Part shown: positions 50,703-63,200 of the stretch, in pieces | Layout of the letters: each line of letters opens with the position of its first letter | Position numbering within the stretch: position 1 is the first letter of the stretch | From: Eutreptiella sp. 'Long Island Sound 2002' | Taxonomy: Eukaryota; Euglenozoa; Euglenophyceae; Eutreptiales; Eutreptiaceae | Direction of reading: 5' to 3' | Assembly (NCBI GenBank): GCA_964036045.1 | Contig: CAXIWF010000526.1 | Location: 62,001 to 126,000 of the forward strand | Length of the DNA stretch: 64,000 nt | Program-made: the position numbers and the translations under genes | The notes under the pieces: model-generated | The model's input: only the letters and a program-made list of their open reading frames with translations | Told to the model about the DNA's origin: nothing | The model's database searches: none

Positions 50703-53530
50703 TTTTCCGAGAACTTTCCAAGAATTTTCCGAGAATTTTCCGAGAATTTTCCGAGAATTTTCCGAGAATTTTCCGAGAATGTTCCGAGAATTTTCCGAGA
50801 ATTTTCTGAGAATTTTCCCAGAATTTTCCGAGATTTTTCCGAGATTTTTCCGAGAAGTTTCCGAGAATTTTCCGATAATTTTCCGAGAATTTTCCGAGAA
50901 TTTTCCGAGAATTTTCCGAGAATTTTCCGAGAATTTTCCGAGAGTTTTCCGTCAATTTTCCGAGAATTTTCCGAGAATTTTCCGAGAATTTTCCGAGAAT
51001 TTTCCGAGAATTTTCCGAGAATTTTCCGAGAATTTTCGGAGAATTTTTCGAGAATTTTCCGAGAATTTTCCGAGAATTTTCCGAGAATTTTCCGAGAATT
51101 TTCCGAGAATTTTCCGAGAATTTTCGGGGAATTTTCCGAGAATTTTCCGAGAATTTTCCGAGAATTTTCCGAGAATTTTCCGAGAATTTTCCGAGAATTT
51201 TCTGAGAATTTTCCGAGAATTTTCCGAGAATTTTCCGAGAATTTTCCGAGAATTTTCCGAGAATTGTCTGAGAATTTTCTGAGAATTTTCCGAGAATTTT
51301 CCGAGAATTTTCCGAGAATTTTTCGAGAATTTTCCGAGAATTTTCCGAGAATTTTCCGAGAATTTTCCGAAAATTTTCCGAGAATTTTCCGAGAATTTTC
51401 CGAGAATTTTCCGAGAATTTTCCGAGAATTTTCCGAGAATTTTCCGAGAATTTTCCGAGAATTTTCCGAGAATTTTCTGAGAATTTTCCCAGAATTTTCC
51501 GAGATTTTTCCGAGATTTTTCCGAGAAGTTTCCGAGAATTTTCCGATAATTTTCCGAGAATTTTCCGAGAATTTTCCGAGAATTTTCCGAGAATTTTCCG
51601 AGAATTTTCCGAGAGTTTTCCGTCAATTTTCCGAGAATTTTCCGAGAATTTTCCGAGAATTTTCGGAGAATTTTCCGAGAATTTTTCGAGAATTTTCCGA
51701 GAATTTTCGGAGAATTTTTCGAGAATTTTCCGAGAATTTTCCGAGAATTTTCCGAGAATTTTCCGAGAATTTTCCGAGAATTTTCCGAGAATTTTCGGGG
51801 AATTTTCCGAGAATTTTCCGAGAATTTTCCGAGAATTTTCCGGGAATTTTCCGAGAATTTTCCGAGAATTTTCCGAGAATTTTCCGAGAATTTTCCGAGA
51901 ATTTTCCGTCAATTTTCCGAGAATTTTCCGAGAATTTTCCGAGAATTTTCCGAGAATTTTCCGAGAATTTTCCGAGAATTTTCCGAGAATTTTCCGAGAA
52001 TTTTCTGAGAATTTTCCGAGAATTTTCCGAGAATTTTCCGAGAATTTTCCGAGAATTTTCCGAGAATTTTCCGAGAATTTTCCGAGAATTTTCCGTCAAT
52101 TTTCCGAGAATTTTCCGAAAATTTTCCGAGAATTTTCCGAGAATTTTCCGAGAATTTTCCGAGAATTTTCCGAGAATTTTCCGAGAATTTTCCGAGAATT
52201 TTCTGAGAATTTTCCGAGAATTTTCCGAGAATTTTCCGAGAATTTTCCGAGAATTTTCCGAGAATTTTCCGAGAATTTTCCGAGAATTTTCCGAGAATTT
52301 TCTGAGAATTTCCTGAGAATTTTCCGAGAATTTTCCGAGAATTTTCCGAGAAATTTCCGAGAATTTTCTGAGAATTTCCCGAGAATTTTCCGAGAATTTT
52401 CCGAGAATTTTCCGAGAATTTTCCGAGAATTTTCCGAGAATTTTCCGAGAATTTTCCGACAATTTTCCGAGAATTTTCCGAGAATTTTCCGAGAATTTTC
52501 CGAGAATTTTCCGAGAATTTTCCGAGAATTTTCCGAGAATTTTCTGAGAATCTTCCGAGAATTTTCCGGGAATTTTCCGAGAATTTTCCGAGAATTTTCC
52601 GAGAATTTTCCGAGAATTTTCCAAGAATTTTCCGAGAATTTTCCGAGAATTTTCCGAGATTTTTCCGAGAATTTTCTGAGAATTTTCCGAGAATTTTCCG
52701 AGAATTTTCTGAGAATTTTCCGAGAATTTTCCGAGACTTTTCCGAGAATTTTCCGAGAATTTTCCGAGAATTTTCCGAGAATTTTCCGAGAATTTTCGGA
52801 GAATTTTCCGAGAATTTTCCGAGAATTTTCCGAGAATTTTCCGAGAATTTTCCGGGAATTTTCCGAGAATTTTCCGAGAATTTTCCGAGAATTTTCCGAG
52901 AATTTTCTGAGAATTTTCCGTCAATTTTCCGAGAATTTTCCGAGAATTTTCCGAGAATTTTCCGAGAATTTTCCGAGAATTTTCCGAGAATTTTCCAAGA
53001 ATTTTCTGAGAATTTTCCGAGAATTTTCCGAGAATTTTCCGAGAATTTTCTGAGAATTTTCCAAGAATTTTCCGAGAATTTTCTGAGAATTTTCCGAGAA
53101 TTTTCCGAGAATTTTCCGAGAATTTTCCGAGAATTTTCCGAGAATTTTCCGAGAATTTTCCGAGAATTTTCTGAGAATTTTCCGAGAATTTTCCGAGAAT
53201 TTTCCGAGAATTTTCCGAGAATTTCCCGAGAATTTTCTGAGAATTTTCTGAGAATTTTCCGAGAATTTTCCGAGAACTTTCCGAGAATTTTGCGAGAATT
53301 TTCCGAGAATTTTCCGAGAATTTTCGTAGAGTTTTCCGAGAATTTTCCGAGAATTTTCTGAGAATTTTCTGAGAATTTTCCGAGAATTTTCCGAGAATTT
53401 TCCGAGAATTTTCCGAGAATTTTCCGAGAATTTTCCGAGAATTTTCCGAGAATTTTCTGAGAATTTTCCGAGAATTTTTCGAGAATTTTCTGAGAATTTT
53501 CTGAGAATTTTCCGAGAATTTTCTGAGAAT
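50703..53530 (+). repeat. A landmarks plus X module, copy 4
   Basis: A landmarks lie at 50,874 and 51,545 (671 bp apart). The X module has GTCAATTTT near 52,092, GAAATTTCC at 52,350 and GTCAATTTT at 52,920 (570 bp). It matches 22.77-25.5 kb at offsets of 28,105 to 28,061. A CGTAGAGTTTT unit near 53,325 is unique. The module ends abruptly near 53,530, where a GAATATTCC unit starts a B tail without its front. Confidence 0.8.
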
Positions 53531-54331
53531 TTTCCGAGAATATTCCGAGAATTTTCCGAGAATTTTCTGAGAATTTTCCGAGAATTTTCGGAGAATTTTT
53601 CGAGAATTTTCCGTCAATTTTCCGAGAATTTTCCGAGAATTTTCCGAGAATTTTCCGAGAATTTTCCGGGAATTTTCCGAGAATTTCCGAGAATTTGCCG
53701 AGAATTTTCTGGGAATTTTCCGAGAATTTTCCAAGAATTTTCCGAGAATTTTCCGAGAATTTTCCGAGAATTTTCCGTCAATTTTCCGAGAATTTTCCGA
53801 GAATTTTCCGAGATTTTCCGAGAATTTTCCGAGAATTTTCCGAGAATTTTCCGAGAATTTTCTGAGAATTTTCCGAGAATTTTCCGAGAATTTTCTGAGA
53901 ATTTTCCGAGAATTTTCCGAGAATTTTCCGAGAATTTTCCAAGAATTTTCCGAGAATTTTCCGAGAATTTTCCGAGAATTTTCCGAGAATTTTCCGAGAA
54001 TTTTCCGAGAATTTTCTGAGAATTTTCCGAGAATTTTCCGAGAATTTTCCGAGAATTTTCTGAGAATTTTCCCAGAATTTTCCGAGAATTTTCCAAGATT
54101 TTTCCGAGAATTTTCCGAGAATTTTCCGAGAATTTTCCGAGAATTTTCCGAGAATTTTCCGGGAATTTTCCGAGAATTTTCCGAGAATTTTCCGAGAATT
54201 TTCCGAGAATTTTCCGAGAATTTTCCGAGAATTTTCTGAGAATTTTCCGAGAATTTTAAGGGGAATTTTCCGAGAATTTTCCGAGAATTTTCCGAGAATT
54301 TTACGAGAATTTTCCGAGAATTTTCCGTCAT
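53531..54331 (+). repeat. B module tail without front
   Basis: The stretch starts at the GAATATTCC unit near 53,531 and has GTCAATTTT near 53,612, the GCCGAG/CTGGG pair near 53,700-53,715, a 10-bp GAGATTTTCC unit near 53,812, AAGGGG at 54,258 and GTCATTTTT at 54,327. The GAAAGTTGCG...GATAA front is absent: X module units join directly to the tail. This is a recombination junction between two module types. Confidence 0.75.
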
Positions 54332-54890
54332 TTTTCCGAGAACTTTCCAAGAATTTTCCGAGAATTTTCCGAGAATTTTCCGAGAATTTTCCGAGAATTT
54401 TCCGAGAATCTTCCGAGAATTTTCCGAGAATTTTCTGAGAATTTTCCCAGAATTTTCCGAGATTTTTCCGAGATTTTTCCGAGAAGTTTCCGAGAATTTT
54501 CCGATAATTTTCCGAGAATTTTCCGAGAATTTTCCGAGAATTTTCCGAGAATTTTCCGAGAATTTTCCGAGAGTTTTCCGTCAATTTTCCGAGAATTTTC
54601 CGAGAATTTTCCGAGAATTTTCCGAGAATTTTCCGAGAATTTTCCGAGAATTTTCCGAGAATTTTCGGAGAATTTTTCGAGAATTTTCCGAGAATTTTCC
54701 GAGAATTTTCCGAGAATTTTCCGAGAATTTTCCGAGAATTTTCCGAGAATTTTCGGGGAATTTTCCGAGAATTTTCCGAGAATTTTCCGAGAATTTTCCG
54801 AGAATTTTCCGAGAATTTTCCGAGAATTTTCTGAGAATTTTCCGAGAATTTTCCGAGAATTTTCCGAGAATTTTCCGAGAATTTTCCGAG
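54185..54890 (+). repeat. Direct repeat at 760-bp offset, left copy
   Basis: AAGGGG 54,258, GTCATTTTT 54,327, GATAA 54,503, GTCAATTTT near 54,587, CGGAG near 54,667, CGGGG near 54,754 and TTCTGAG near 54,831 all recur 760 bp later. The shared part begins near 54,185 and ends near 54,890. An offset of 760 is 69 units plus one base, which fits the single 12-bp AAGGGG unit in each copy. Confidence 0.85.
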
Positions 54891-54944
54891 AATTTTCCGA
54901 GAATTTTCCGAGAATTTTCCGAGAATTTTCGGAGAATTTTTCGA

Positions 54945-55650
54945 GAATTTTCCGAGAATTTTCCGAGAATTTTCCGAGAATTTTCCGAGAATTTTCTGAG
55001 AATTTTCCGAGAATTTTAAGGGGAATTTTCCGAGAATTTTCCGAGAATTTTCCGAGAATTTTACGAGAATTTTCCGAGAATTTTCCGTCATTTTTCCGAG
55101 AACTTTCCAAGAATTTTCCGAGAATTTTCCGAGAATTTTCCGAGAATTTTCCGAGAATTTTCCGAGAATCTTCCGAGAATTTTCCGAGAATTTTCTGAGA
55201 ATTTTCCCAGAATTTTCCGAGATTTTTCCGAGATTTTTCCGAGAAGTTTCCGAGAATTTTCCGATAATTTTCCGAGAATTTTCCGAGAATTTTCCGAGAA
55301 TTTTCCGAGAATTTTCCGAGAATTTTCCGAGAGTTTTCCGTCAATTTTCCGAGAATTTTCCGAGAATTTTCCGAGAATTTTCCGAGAATTTTCCGAGAAT
55401 TTTCCGAGAATTTTCCGAGAATTTTCGGAGAATTTTTCGAGAATTTTCCGAGAATTTTCCGAGAATTTTCCGAGAATTTTCCGAGAATTTTCCGAGAATT
55501 TTCCGAGAATTTTCGGGGAATTTTCCGAGAATTTTCCGAGAATTTTCCGAGAATTTTCCGAGAATTTTCCGAGAATTTTCCGAGAATTTTCTGAGAATTT
55601 TCCGAGAATTTTCCGAGAATTTTCCGAGAATTTTCCGAGAATTTTCCGAG
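54945..55650 (+). repeat. Direct repeat at 760-bp offset, right copy
   Basis: This is the right copy of the preceding block, separated from it by about five consensus-like units and a CGGAG/TTCGAG pair. AAGGGG is at 55,018 and GATAA at 55,263. After 55,650 it continues into GTCTGAG units, which the left copy lacks at the matching place. Confidence 0.85.
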
Positions 55651-58600
55651 AATTGTCTGAGAATTTTCTGAGAATTTTCCGAGAATTTTCCGAGAATTTT
55701 CGGAGAATTTTCCGAGAATTTTCCGAGAATTTTCCGAGAATTTTCCGAGAATTTTCCGAAAATTTTCCGAGAATTTTCCGAGAATTTTCCGAGAATTTTC
55801 CGAGAATTTTCCGAGAATTTTCCGAGAATTTTCCGAGAATTTTCCGAGAATTTTCCGAGAATTTTCTGAGAATTTTCCCAGAATTTTCCGAGATTTTTCC
55901 GAGATTTTTCCGAGAAGTTTCCGAGAATTTTCCGATAATTTTCCGAGAATTTTCCGAGAATTTTCCGAGAATTTTCCGAGAATTTTCCGAGAATTTTCCG
56001 AGAGTTTTCCGTCAATTTTCCGAGAATTTTCCGAGAATTTTCCGAGAATTTTCGGAGAATTTTCCGAGAATTTTTCGAGAATTTTCCGAGAATTTTCGGA
56101 GAATTTTTCGAGAATTTTCCGAGAATTTTCCGAGAATTTTCCGAGAATTTTCCGAGAATTTTCCGAGAATTTTCCGAGAATTTTCGGGGAATTTTCCGAG
56201 AATTTTCCGAGAATTTTCCGAGAATTTTCCGGGAATTTTCCGAGAATTTTCCGAGAATTTTCCGAGAATTTTCCGAGAATTTTCCGAGAATTTTCCGTCA
56301 ATTTTCCGAGAATTTTCCGAGAATTTTCCGAGAATTTTCCGAGAATTTTCCGAGAATTTTCCGAGAATTTTCCGAGAATTTTCCGAGAATTTTCCGAGAA
56401 TTTTCTGAGAATTTTCCGAGAATTTTCCGAGAATTTTCCGAGAATTTTCCGAGAATTTTCCGAGAATTGTCTGAGAATTTTCTGAGAATTTTCCGAGAAT
56501 TTTCCGAGAATTTTCCGAGAATTTTCCGAGAATTTTCCGAGAATTTTCCGTCAATTTTCCGAGAATTTTCCGAAAATTTTCCGAGAATTTTCCGAGAATT
56601 TTCCGAGAATTTTCCGAGAATTTTCCGAGAATTTTCCGAGAATTTTCCGAGAATTTTCCGAGAATTTTCTGAGAATTTTCCGAGAATTTTCCGAGAATTT
56701 TCCGAGAATTTTCCGAGAATTTTCCGAGAATTTTCCGAGAATTTTCCGAGAATTTTCCGAGAATTTTCTGAGAATTTCCTGAGAATTTTCCGAGAATTTT
56801 CCGAGAATTTTCCGAGAAATTTCCGAGAATTTTCTGAGAATTTCCCGAGAATTTTCCGAGAATTTTCCGAGAATTTTCCGAGAATTTTCCGAGAATTTTC
56901 CGAGAATTTTCCGAGAATTTTCCGACAATTTTCCGAGAATTTTCCGAGAATTTTCCGAGAATTTTCCGAGAATTTTCCGAGAATTTTCCGAGAATTTTCC
57001 GAGAATTTTCTGAGAATCTTCCGAGAATTTTCCGGGAATTTTCCGAGAATTTTCCGAGAATTTTCCGAGAATTTTCCGAGAATTTTCCAAGAATTTTCCG
57101 AGAATTTTCCGAGAATTTTCCGAGATTTTTCCGAGAATTTTCTGAGAATTTTCCGAGAATTTTCCGAGAATTTTCTGAGAATTTTCCGAGAATTTTCCGA
57201 GAATTTTCCGAGAATTTTCCGAGAATTTTCCGAGAATTTTCCGAGAATTTTCCGAGAATTTTCGGAGAATTTTCCGAGAATTTTCCGAGAATTTTCCGAG
57301 AATTTTCCGAGAATTTTCCGGGAATTTTCCGAGAATTTTCCGAGAATTTTCCGAGAATTTTCCGAGAATTTTCTGAGAATTTTCCGTCAATTTTCCGAGA
57401 ATTTTCCGAGAATTTTCCGAGAATTTTCCGAGAATTTTCCGAGAATTTTCCGAGAATTTTCCAAGAATTTTCTGAGAATTTTCCGAGAATTTTCCGAGAA
57501 TTTTCCGAGAATTTTCTGAGAATTTTCCAAGAATTTTCCGAGAATTTTCTGAGAATTTTCCGAGAATTTTCCGAGAATTTTCCGAGAATTTTCCGAGAAT
57601 TTTCCGAGAATTTTCCGAGAATTTTCCGAGAATTTTCTGAGAATTTTCCGAGAATTTTCCGAGAATTTTCCGAGAATTTTCCGAGAATTTCCCGAGAATT
57701 TTCTGAGAATTTTCTGAGAATTTTCCGAGAATTTTCCGAGAACTTTCCGAGAATTTTGCGAGAATTTTCCGAGAATTTTCCGAGAATTTTCTGAGAATTT
57801 TCCGAGAATTTTCCGAGAATTTTCTGAGAATTTTCCGTCAATTTTCCGAGAATTTTCCGAGAATTTTCCGAGAATTTTCCGAGAATTTTCCGAGAATTTT
57901 CCGAGAATTTTCCGAGAATTTTCTGAGAATTTTCCGAGAATTTTTCGAGAATTTTCTGAGAATTTTCTGAGAATTTTCCGAGAATTTTTTGAGAATTTTC
58001 CGAGAATTTTCCGAGAAATTTCCGAGAATTTTCTGAGAATTTTCCGAGAATTTTCCGACAATTTTCCGAGAATTTTCCGAGAATTTTCCGACAATTTTCT
58101 GAGAATTTTCCGAGAATTTTCCGAGAATTTTCCAAGAATTTTCCGAGAATTTTCCGAGAATTTTCCGAGAATTTTCCGAGAATTTTCTGAGAATTTTCCA
58201 AGAATTTTCCGAGAATTTTCTGAGAATTTTCCGAGAATTTTCCGAGAATTTTCCGAGAATTTTCCGAGAATTTTCCGAGAATTTTCCGAGAATTTTCTGA
58301 GAATTTTCCGAGAATTTTCCGAGAATTTTCTGAGAATTTTCTGAGAATTTTCCGAGAATTTTCCGAGAATTTTCCGAGAATTTTCCGAGAATTTTCCGAG
58401 AATTTTCCGAGAATTTTCCGAGAATTTTCTGAGAATTTTCCGAGAATTTTCCGAGAATTTTCTGAGAATTTTCTGAGAATTTTCCGAGAATTTTCTGAGA
58501 ATTTTCCGAGAATTTTCCGAGAATTTTCCGAGAATTTTCCGAGAATTTTCTGAGAATTTTCCGAGAATTTTCCGAGAATTTTCCGAGAATTTTCCGAGAA

Positions 58601-58844
58601 TTTTCCGAGAATTTTCCGAAAATTTTCCGAGAATTTTCCGAGAATTTTCCGAGAATTTTCCGAGAATTTTCCGAGAATTTTCCGAGAATTTTCCGTCAAT
58701 TTTCCGAGAATTTTCCGAGAATTTTCCGAAAATTTTCCGAGAATTTTCCGAGAATTTTCCGAGAATTTTCCGAGAATTTTCCGAGAATTTTCCGAGAATT
58801 TTCCGAGAATTTTCCGAGAATTTTCTGAGAATTTTCCGAGAATT
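55018..58844 (+). repeat. About 5.1-kb higher-order repeat, copy 1
   Basis: From AAGGGG 55,018 the same landmark order recurs from 60,177: GATAA 55,263 and 60,422, 55,934 and 61,093 (offset 5,159). GTCAATTTT 57,386 and 62,402 and GTCAATTTT 58,695 and 63,711 come later (offset 5,016), so the right copy lost 143 bp (13 units) between 56 and 57.4 kb equivalents. The copy contains A landmarks, an X module (GAAATTTCC 56,816 to GTCAATTTT 57,386, 570 bp) and a run of TTCTGAG-rich units. A GTCAATTTT near 57,838 and a TTTTTTGAG near 57,986 mark this copy only. Confidence 0.8.
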
Positions 58845-60250
58845 TTCCGAGAATTTTCCGAGAATTTTCCGAGAATTTTCCGAGAATTTTCCGAGAATTT
58901 TCCGAGAATTTTCCGAGAATTTTCCGAGAATTTTCTGAGAATTTCCTGAGAATTTTCCGAGAATTTTCCGAGAATTTTCCGAGAAATTTCCGAGAATTTT
59001 CTGAGAATTTTCCGAGAATTTTCCGAGAATTTTCCGAGAATTTTCCGAGAATTTTCCGAGAATTTTCCGAGAATTTTCCGAGAATTTTCCGAGAAATTTC
59101 CGAGAATTTTCTGAGAATTTTCCGAGAATTTTCCGAGAATTTTCCGAGAATTTTCCGAGAATTTTCCGAGAATTTTCCGAGAATTTTCCGAGAATTTTCC
59201 GACAATTTTCCGAGAATTTTCCGAGAATTTTCCGAGAATTTTCCGAGAATTTTCCGAGAATTTTCCGAGAATTTTCTGAGAATTTTCCGAGAATTTTCCG
59301 GGAAATTTTCCGAGAATTTTCCGAGAATTTTCCGAGAATTTTCTGAGAATTTTCCCAGAATTTTCCGAGAATTTTCCGAGATTTTTCCGAGAAGTTTCCG
59401 AGAATTTTCCGATAATTTTCCGAGAATTTTCCGAGAATTTTCCGAGAATTTTCCGAGAATTTTCTGAGAATTTTCCGAGAATATTCCGAGAATTTTCCGA
59501 GAATTTTCTGAGAATTTTCCGAGAATTTTCGGAGAATTTTTCGAGAATTTTCCGAGAATTTTCCGTCAATTTTCCGAGAATTTTCCGAGAATTTTCCGAG
59601 AATTTTCCGAGAATTTTCCGGGAATTTTCCGAGAATTTCCGAGAATTTGCCGAGAATTTTCTGGGAATTTTCCGAGAATTTTCCAAGAATTTTCCGAGAA
59701 TTTTCCGAGAATTTTCCGAGAATTTTCCGTCAATTTTCCGAGAATTTTCCGAGAATTTTCCGAGATTTTCCGAGAATTTTCCGAGAATTTTCCGAGAATT
59801 TTCCGAGAATTTTCTGAGAATTTTCCGAGAATTTTCCGAGAATTTTCCGAGAATTTTCCAAGAATTTTCCGAGAATTTTCCGAGAATTTTCCGAGAATTT
59901 TCCGAGAATTTTCCGAGAATTTTCCGAGAATTTTCTGAGAATTTTCCGAGAATTTTCCGAGAATTTTCCGAGAATTTTCTGAGAATTTTCCCAGAATTTT
60001 CCGAGAATTTTCCGAGAATTTTCCGAGAATTTTCCGAGAATTTTCCGAGAATTTTCCGAGAATTTTCCGAGAATTTTCCGGGAATTTTCCGAGAATTTTC
60101 CGAGAATTTTCCGAGAATTTTCTGAGAATTTTCCGAGAATTTTCCGAGAATTTTCTGAGAATTTTCCGAGAATTTTAAGGGGAATTTTCCGAGAATTTTC
60201 CGAGAATTTTCCGAGAATTTTACGAGAATTTTCCGAGAATTTTCCGTCAT
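58845..60250 (+). repeat. B module closing the 5.1-kb repeat
   Basis: The block has GAAATTTCC near 58,983 and again near 59,094 (111 bp apart), where other B modules have GAAAGTTGCG. Next come GACAATTTT near 59,201, a 12-bp GGGAAATTTTCC unit near 59,300, GATAA at 59,411, GAATATTCC near 59,480, GTCAATTTT near 59,565 and 59,729, a 10-bp GAGATTTTCC unit near 59,763, AAGGGG at 60,177 and GTCATTTTT near 60,246. The front is an X-type GAAATTTCC front joined to a B core. Confidence 0.75.
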
Positions 60251-63200
60251 TTTTCCGAGAACTTTCCAAGAATTTTCCGAGAATTTTCCGAGAATTTTCC
60301 GAGAATTTTCCGAGAATTTTCCGAGAATCTTCCGAGAATTTTCCGAGAATTTTCTGAGAATTTTCCCAGAATTTTCCGAGATTTTTCCGAGATTTTTCCG
60401 AGAAGTTTCCGAGAATTTTCCGATAATTTTCCGAGAATTTTCCGAGAATTTTCCGAGAATTTTCCGAGAATTTTCCGAGAATTTTCCGAGAGTTTTCCGT
60501 CAATTTTCCGAGAATTTTCCGAGAATTTTCCGAGAATTTTCCGAGAATTTTCCGAGAATTTTCCGAGAATTTTCCGAGAATTTTCGGAGAATTTTTCGAG
60601 AATTTTCCGAGAATTTTCCGAGAATTTTCCGAGAATTTTCCGAGAATTTTCCGAGAATTTTCCGAGAATTTTCGGGGAATTTTCCGAGAATTTTCCGAGA
60701 ATTTTCCGAGAATTTTCCGAGAATTTTCCGAGAATTTTCCGAGAATTTTCTGAGAATTTTCCGAGAATTTTCCGAGAATTTTCCGAGAATTTTCCGAGAA
60801 TTTTCCGAGAATTGTCTGAGAATTTTCTGAGAATTTTCCGAGAATTTTCCGAGAATTTTCCGAGAATTTTCCGAGAATTTTCCGAGAATTTTCCGAGAAT
60901 TTTCCGAGAATTTTCCGAAAATTTTCCGAGAATTTTCCGAGAATTTTCCGAGAATTTTCCGAGAATTTTCCGAGAATTTTCCGAGAATTTTCCGAGAATT
61001 TTCCGAGAATTTTCCGAGAATTTTCTGAGAATTTTCCCAGAATTTTCCGAGATTTTTCCGAGATTTTTCCGAGAAGTTTCCGAGAATTTTCCGATAATTT
61101 TCCGAGAATTTTCCGAGAATTTTCCGAGAATTTTCCGAGAATTTTCCGAGAATTTTCCGAGAGTTTTCCGTCAATTTTCCGAGAATTTTCCGAGAATTTT
61201 CCGAGAATTTTCGGAGAATTTTCCGAGAATTTTTCGAGAATTTTCCGAGAATTTTCGGAGAATTTTTCGAGAATTTTCCGAGAATTTTCCGAGAATTTTC
61301 CGAGAATTTTCCGAGAATTTTCCGAGAATTTTCCGAGAATTTTCGGGGAATTTTCCGAGAATTTTCCGAGAATTTTCCGAGAATTTTCCGGTAATTTTCC
61401 GAGAATTTTCCGAGAATTTTCCGAGAATTTTCCGAGAATTTTCCGAGAATTTTCCGTCAATTTTCCGAGAATTTTCCGAGAATTTTCCGAGAATTTTCCG
61501 AGAATTTTCCGAGAATTTTCCGAGAATTTTCCGAGAATTTTCCGAGAATTTTCCGAGAATTTTCCGAGAATTTTCCGAGAATTTTCCGAGAATTTTCCGA
61601 AAATTTTCCGAGAATTTTCCGAGAATTTTCCGAGAATTTTCCGAGAGATTTCCGAGAATTTTCCGAGAATTTTCCGAGAATTTTCCGAGAATTTTCTGAG
61701 AATTTTCCGAGAATTTTCCGAGAATTTTCCGAGAATTTTCCGAGAATTTTCCGAGAATTTTCCGAGAATTTTCCGAGAATTTTCCGAGAATTTTCTGAGA
61801 ATTTCCTGAGAATTTTCCGAGAATTTTCCGAGAATTTTCTGAGAAATTTCCGAGAATTTTCTGAGAATTTTCCGAGAATTTTCCGAGAATTTTCCGAGAA
61901 TTTTCCGAGAATTTTCCGAGAATTTTCCGAGAATTTTCCGACAATTTTCCGAGAATTTTCCGAGAATTTTCCGAGAATTTTCCGAGAATTTTCCGAGAAT
62001 TTTCCGAGAATTTTCCGAGAATTTTCTGAGAATCTTCCGAGAATTTTCCGGGAATTTTCCGAGAATTTTCCGAGAATTTTCCGAGAATTTTCCGAGAATT
62101 TTCCAAGAATTTTCCGAGAATTTTCCGAGAATTTTCCGAGATTTTTCCGAGAATTTTCTGAGAATTTTCCGAGAATTTTCCGAGAATTTTCTGAGAATTT
62201 TCCGAGAATTTTCCGAGAATTTTCCGAGAATTTTCCGAGAATTTTGCGAGAATTTTCCGAGAATTTTCCGAGAATTTTCGGAGAATTTTCCGAGAATTTT
62301 CCAAGAATTTTCCGAGAATTTTCCGAGAATTTTCCGGGAATTTTCCGAGAATTTTCCGAGAATTTTCCGAGAATTTTCCGAGAATTTTCTGAGAATTTTC
62401 CGTCAATTTTCCGAGAATTTTCCGAGAATTTTCCGAGAATTTTCCGAGAATTTTCCGAGAATTTTCCGAGAATTTTCCAAGAATTTTCTGAGAATTTTCC
62501 GAGAATTTTCCGAGAATTTTCCGAGAATTTTCTGAGAATTTTCCAAGAATTTTCCGAGAATTTTCTGAGAATTTTCCGAGAATTTTCCGAGAATTTTCTG
62601 AGAATTTTCCGAGAATTTTCCGAGAATTTTCCGAGAATTTTCCGAGAATTTTCTGAGAATTTTCCGAGAATTTTCCGAGAATTTTCCGAGAATTTTCCGA
62701 GAATTTCCCGAGAATTTTCTGAGAATTTTCTGAGAATTTTCCGAGAATTTTCCGAGAACTTTCCGAGAATTTTGCGAGAATTTTCCGAGAATTTTCCGAG
62801 AATTTTCTGAGAATTTTCCGAGAATTTTCCGAGAATTTTCTGAGAATTTTCTGAGAATTTTCCGAGAATTTTCCGAGAATTTTCCGAGAATTTTCCGAGA
62901 ATTTTCCGAGAATTTTCCGAGAATTTTCCGAGAATTTTCTGAGAATTTTCCGAGAATTTTTCGAGAATTTTCTGAGAATTTTCTGAGAATTTTCCGAGAA
63001 TTTTCTGAGAATTTTCCGAGAATTTTCCGAGAAATTTCCGAGAATTTTCTGAGAATTTTCCGAGAATTTTCCGACAATTTTCCGAGAATTTTCCGAGAAT
63101 TTTCCGACAATTTTCTGAGAATTTTCCGAGAATTTTCCGAGAATTTTCCAAGAATTTTCCGAGAATTTTCCGAGAATTTTCCGAGAATTTTCCGAGAATT

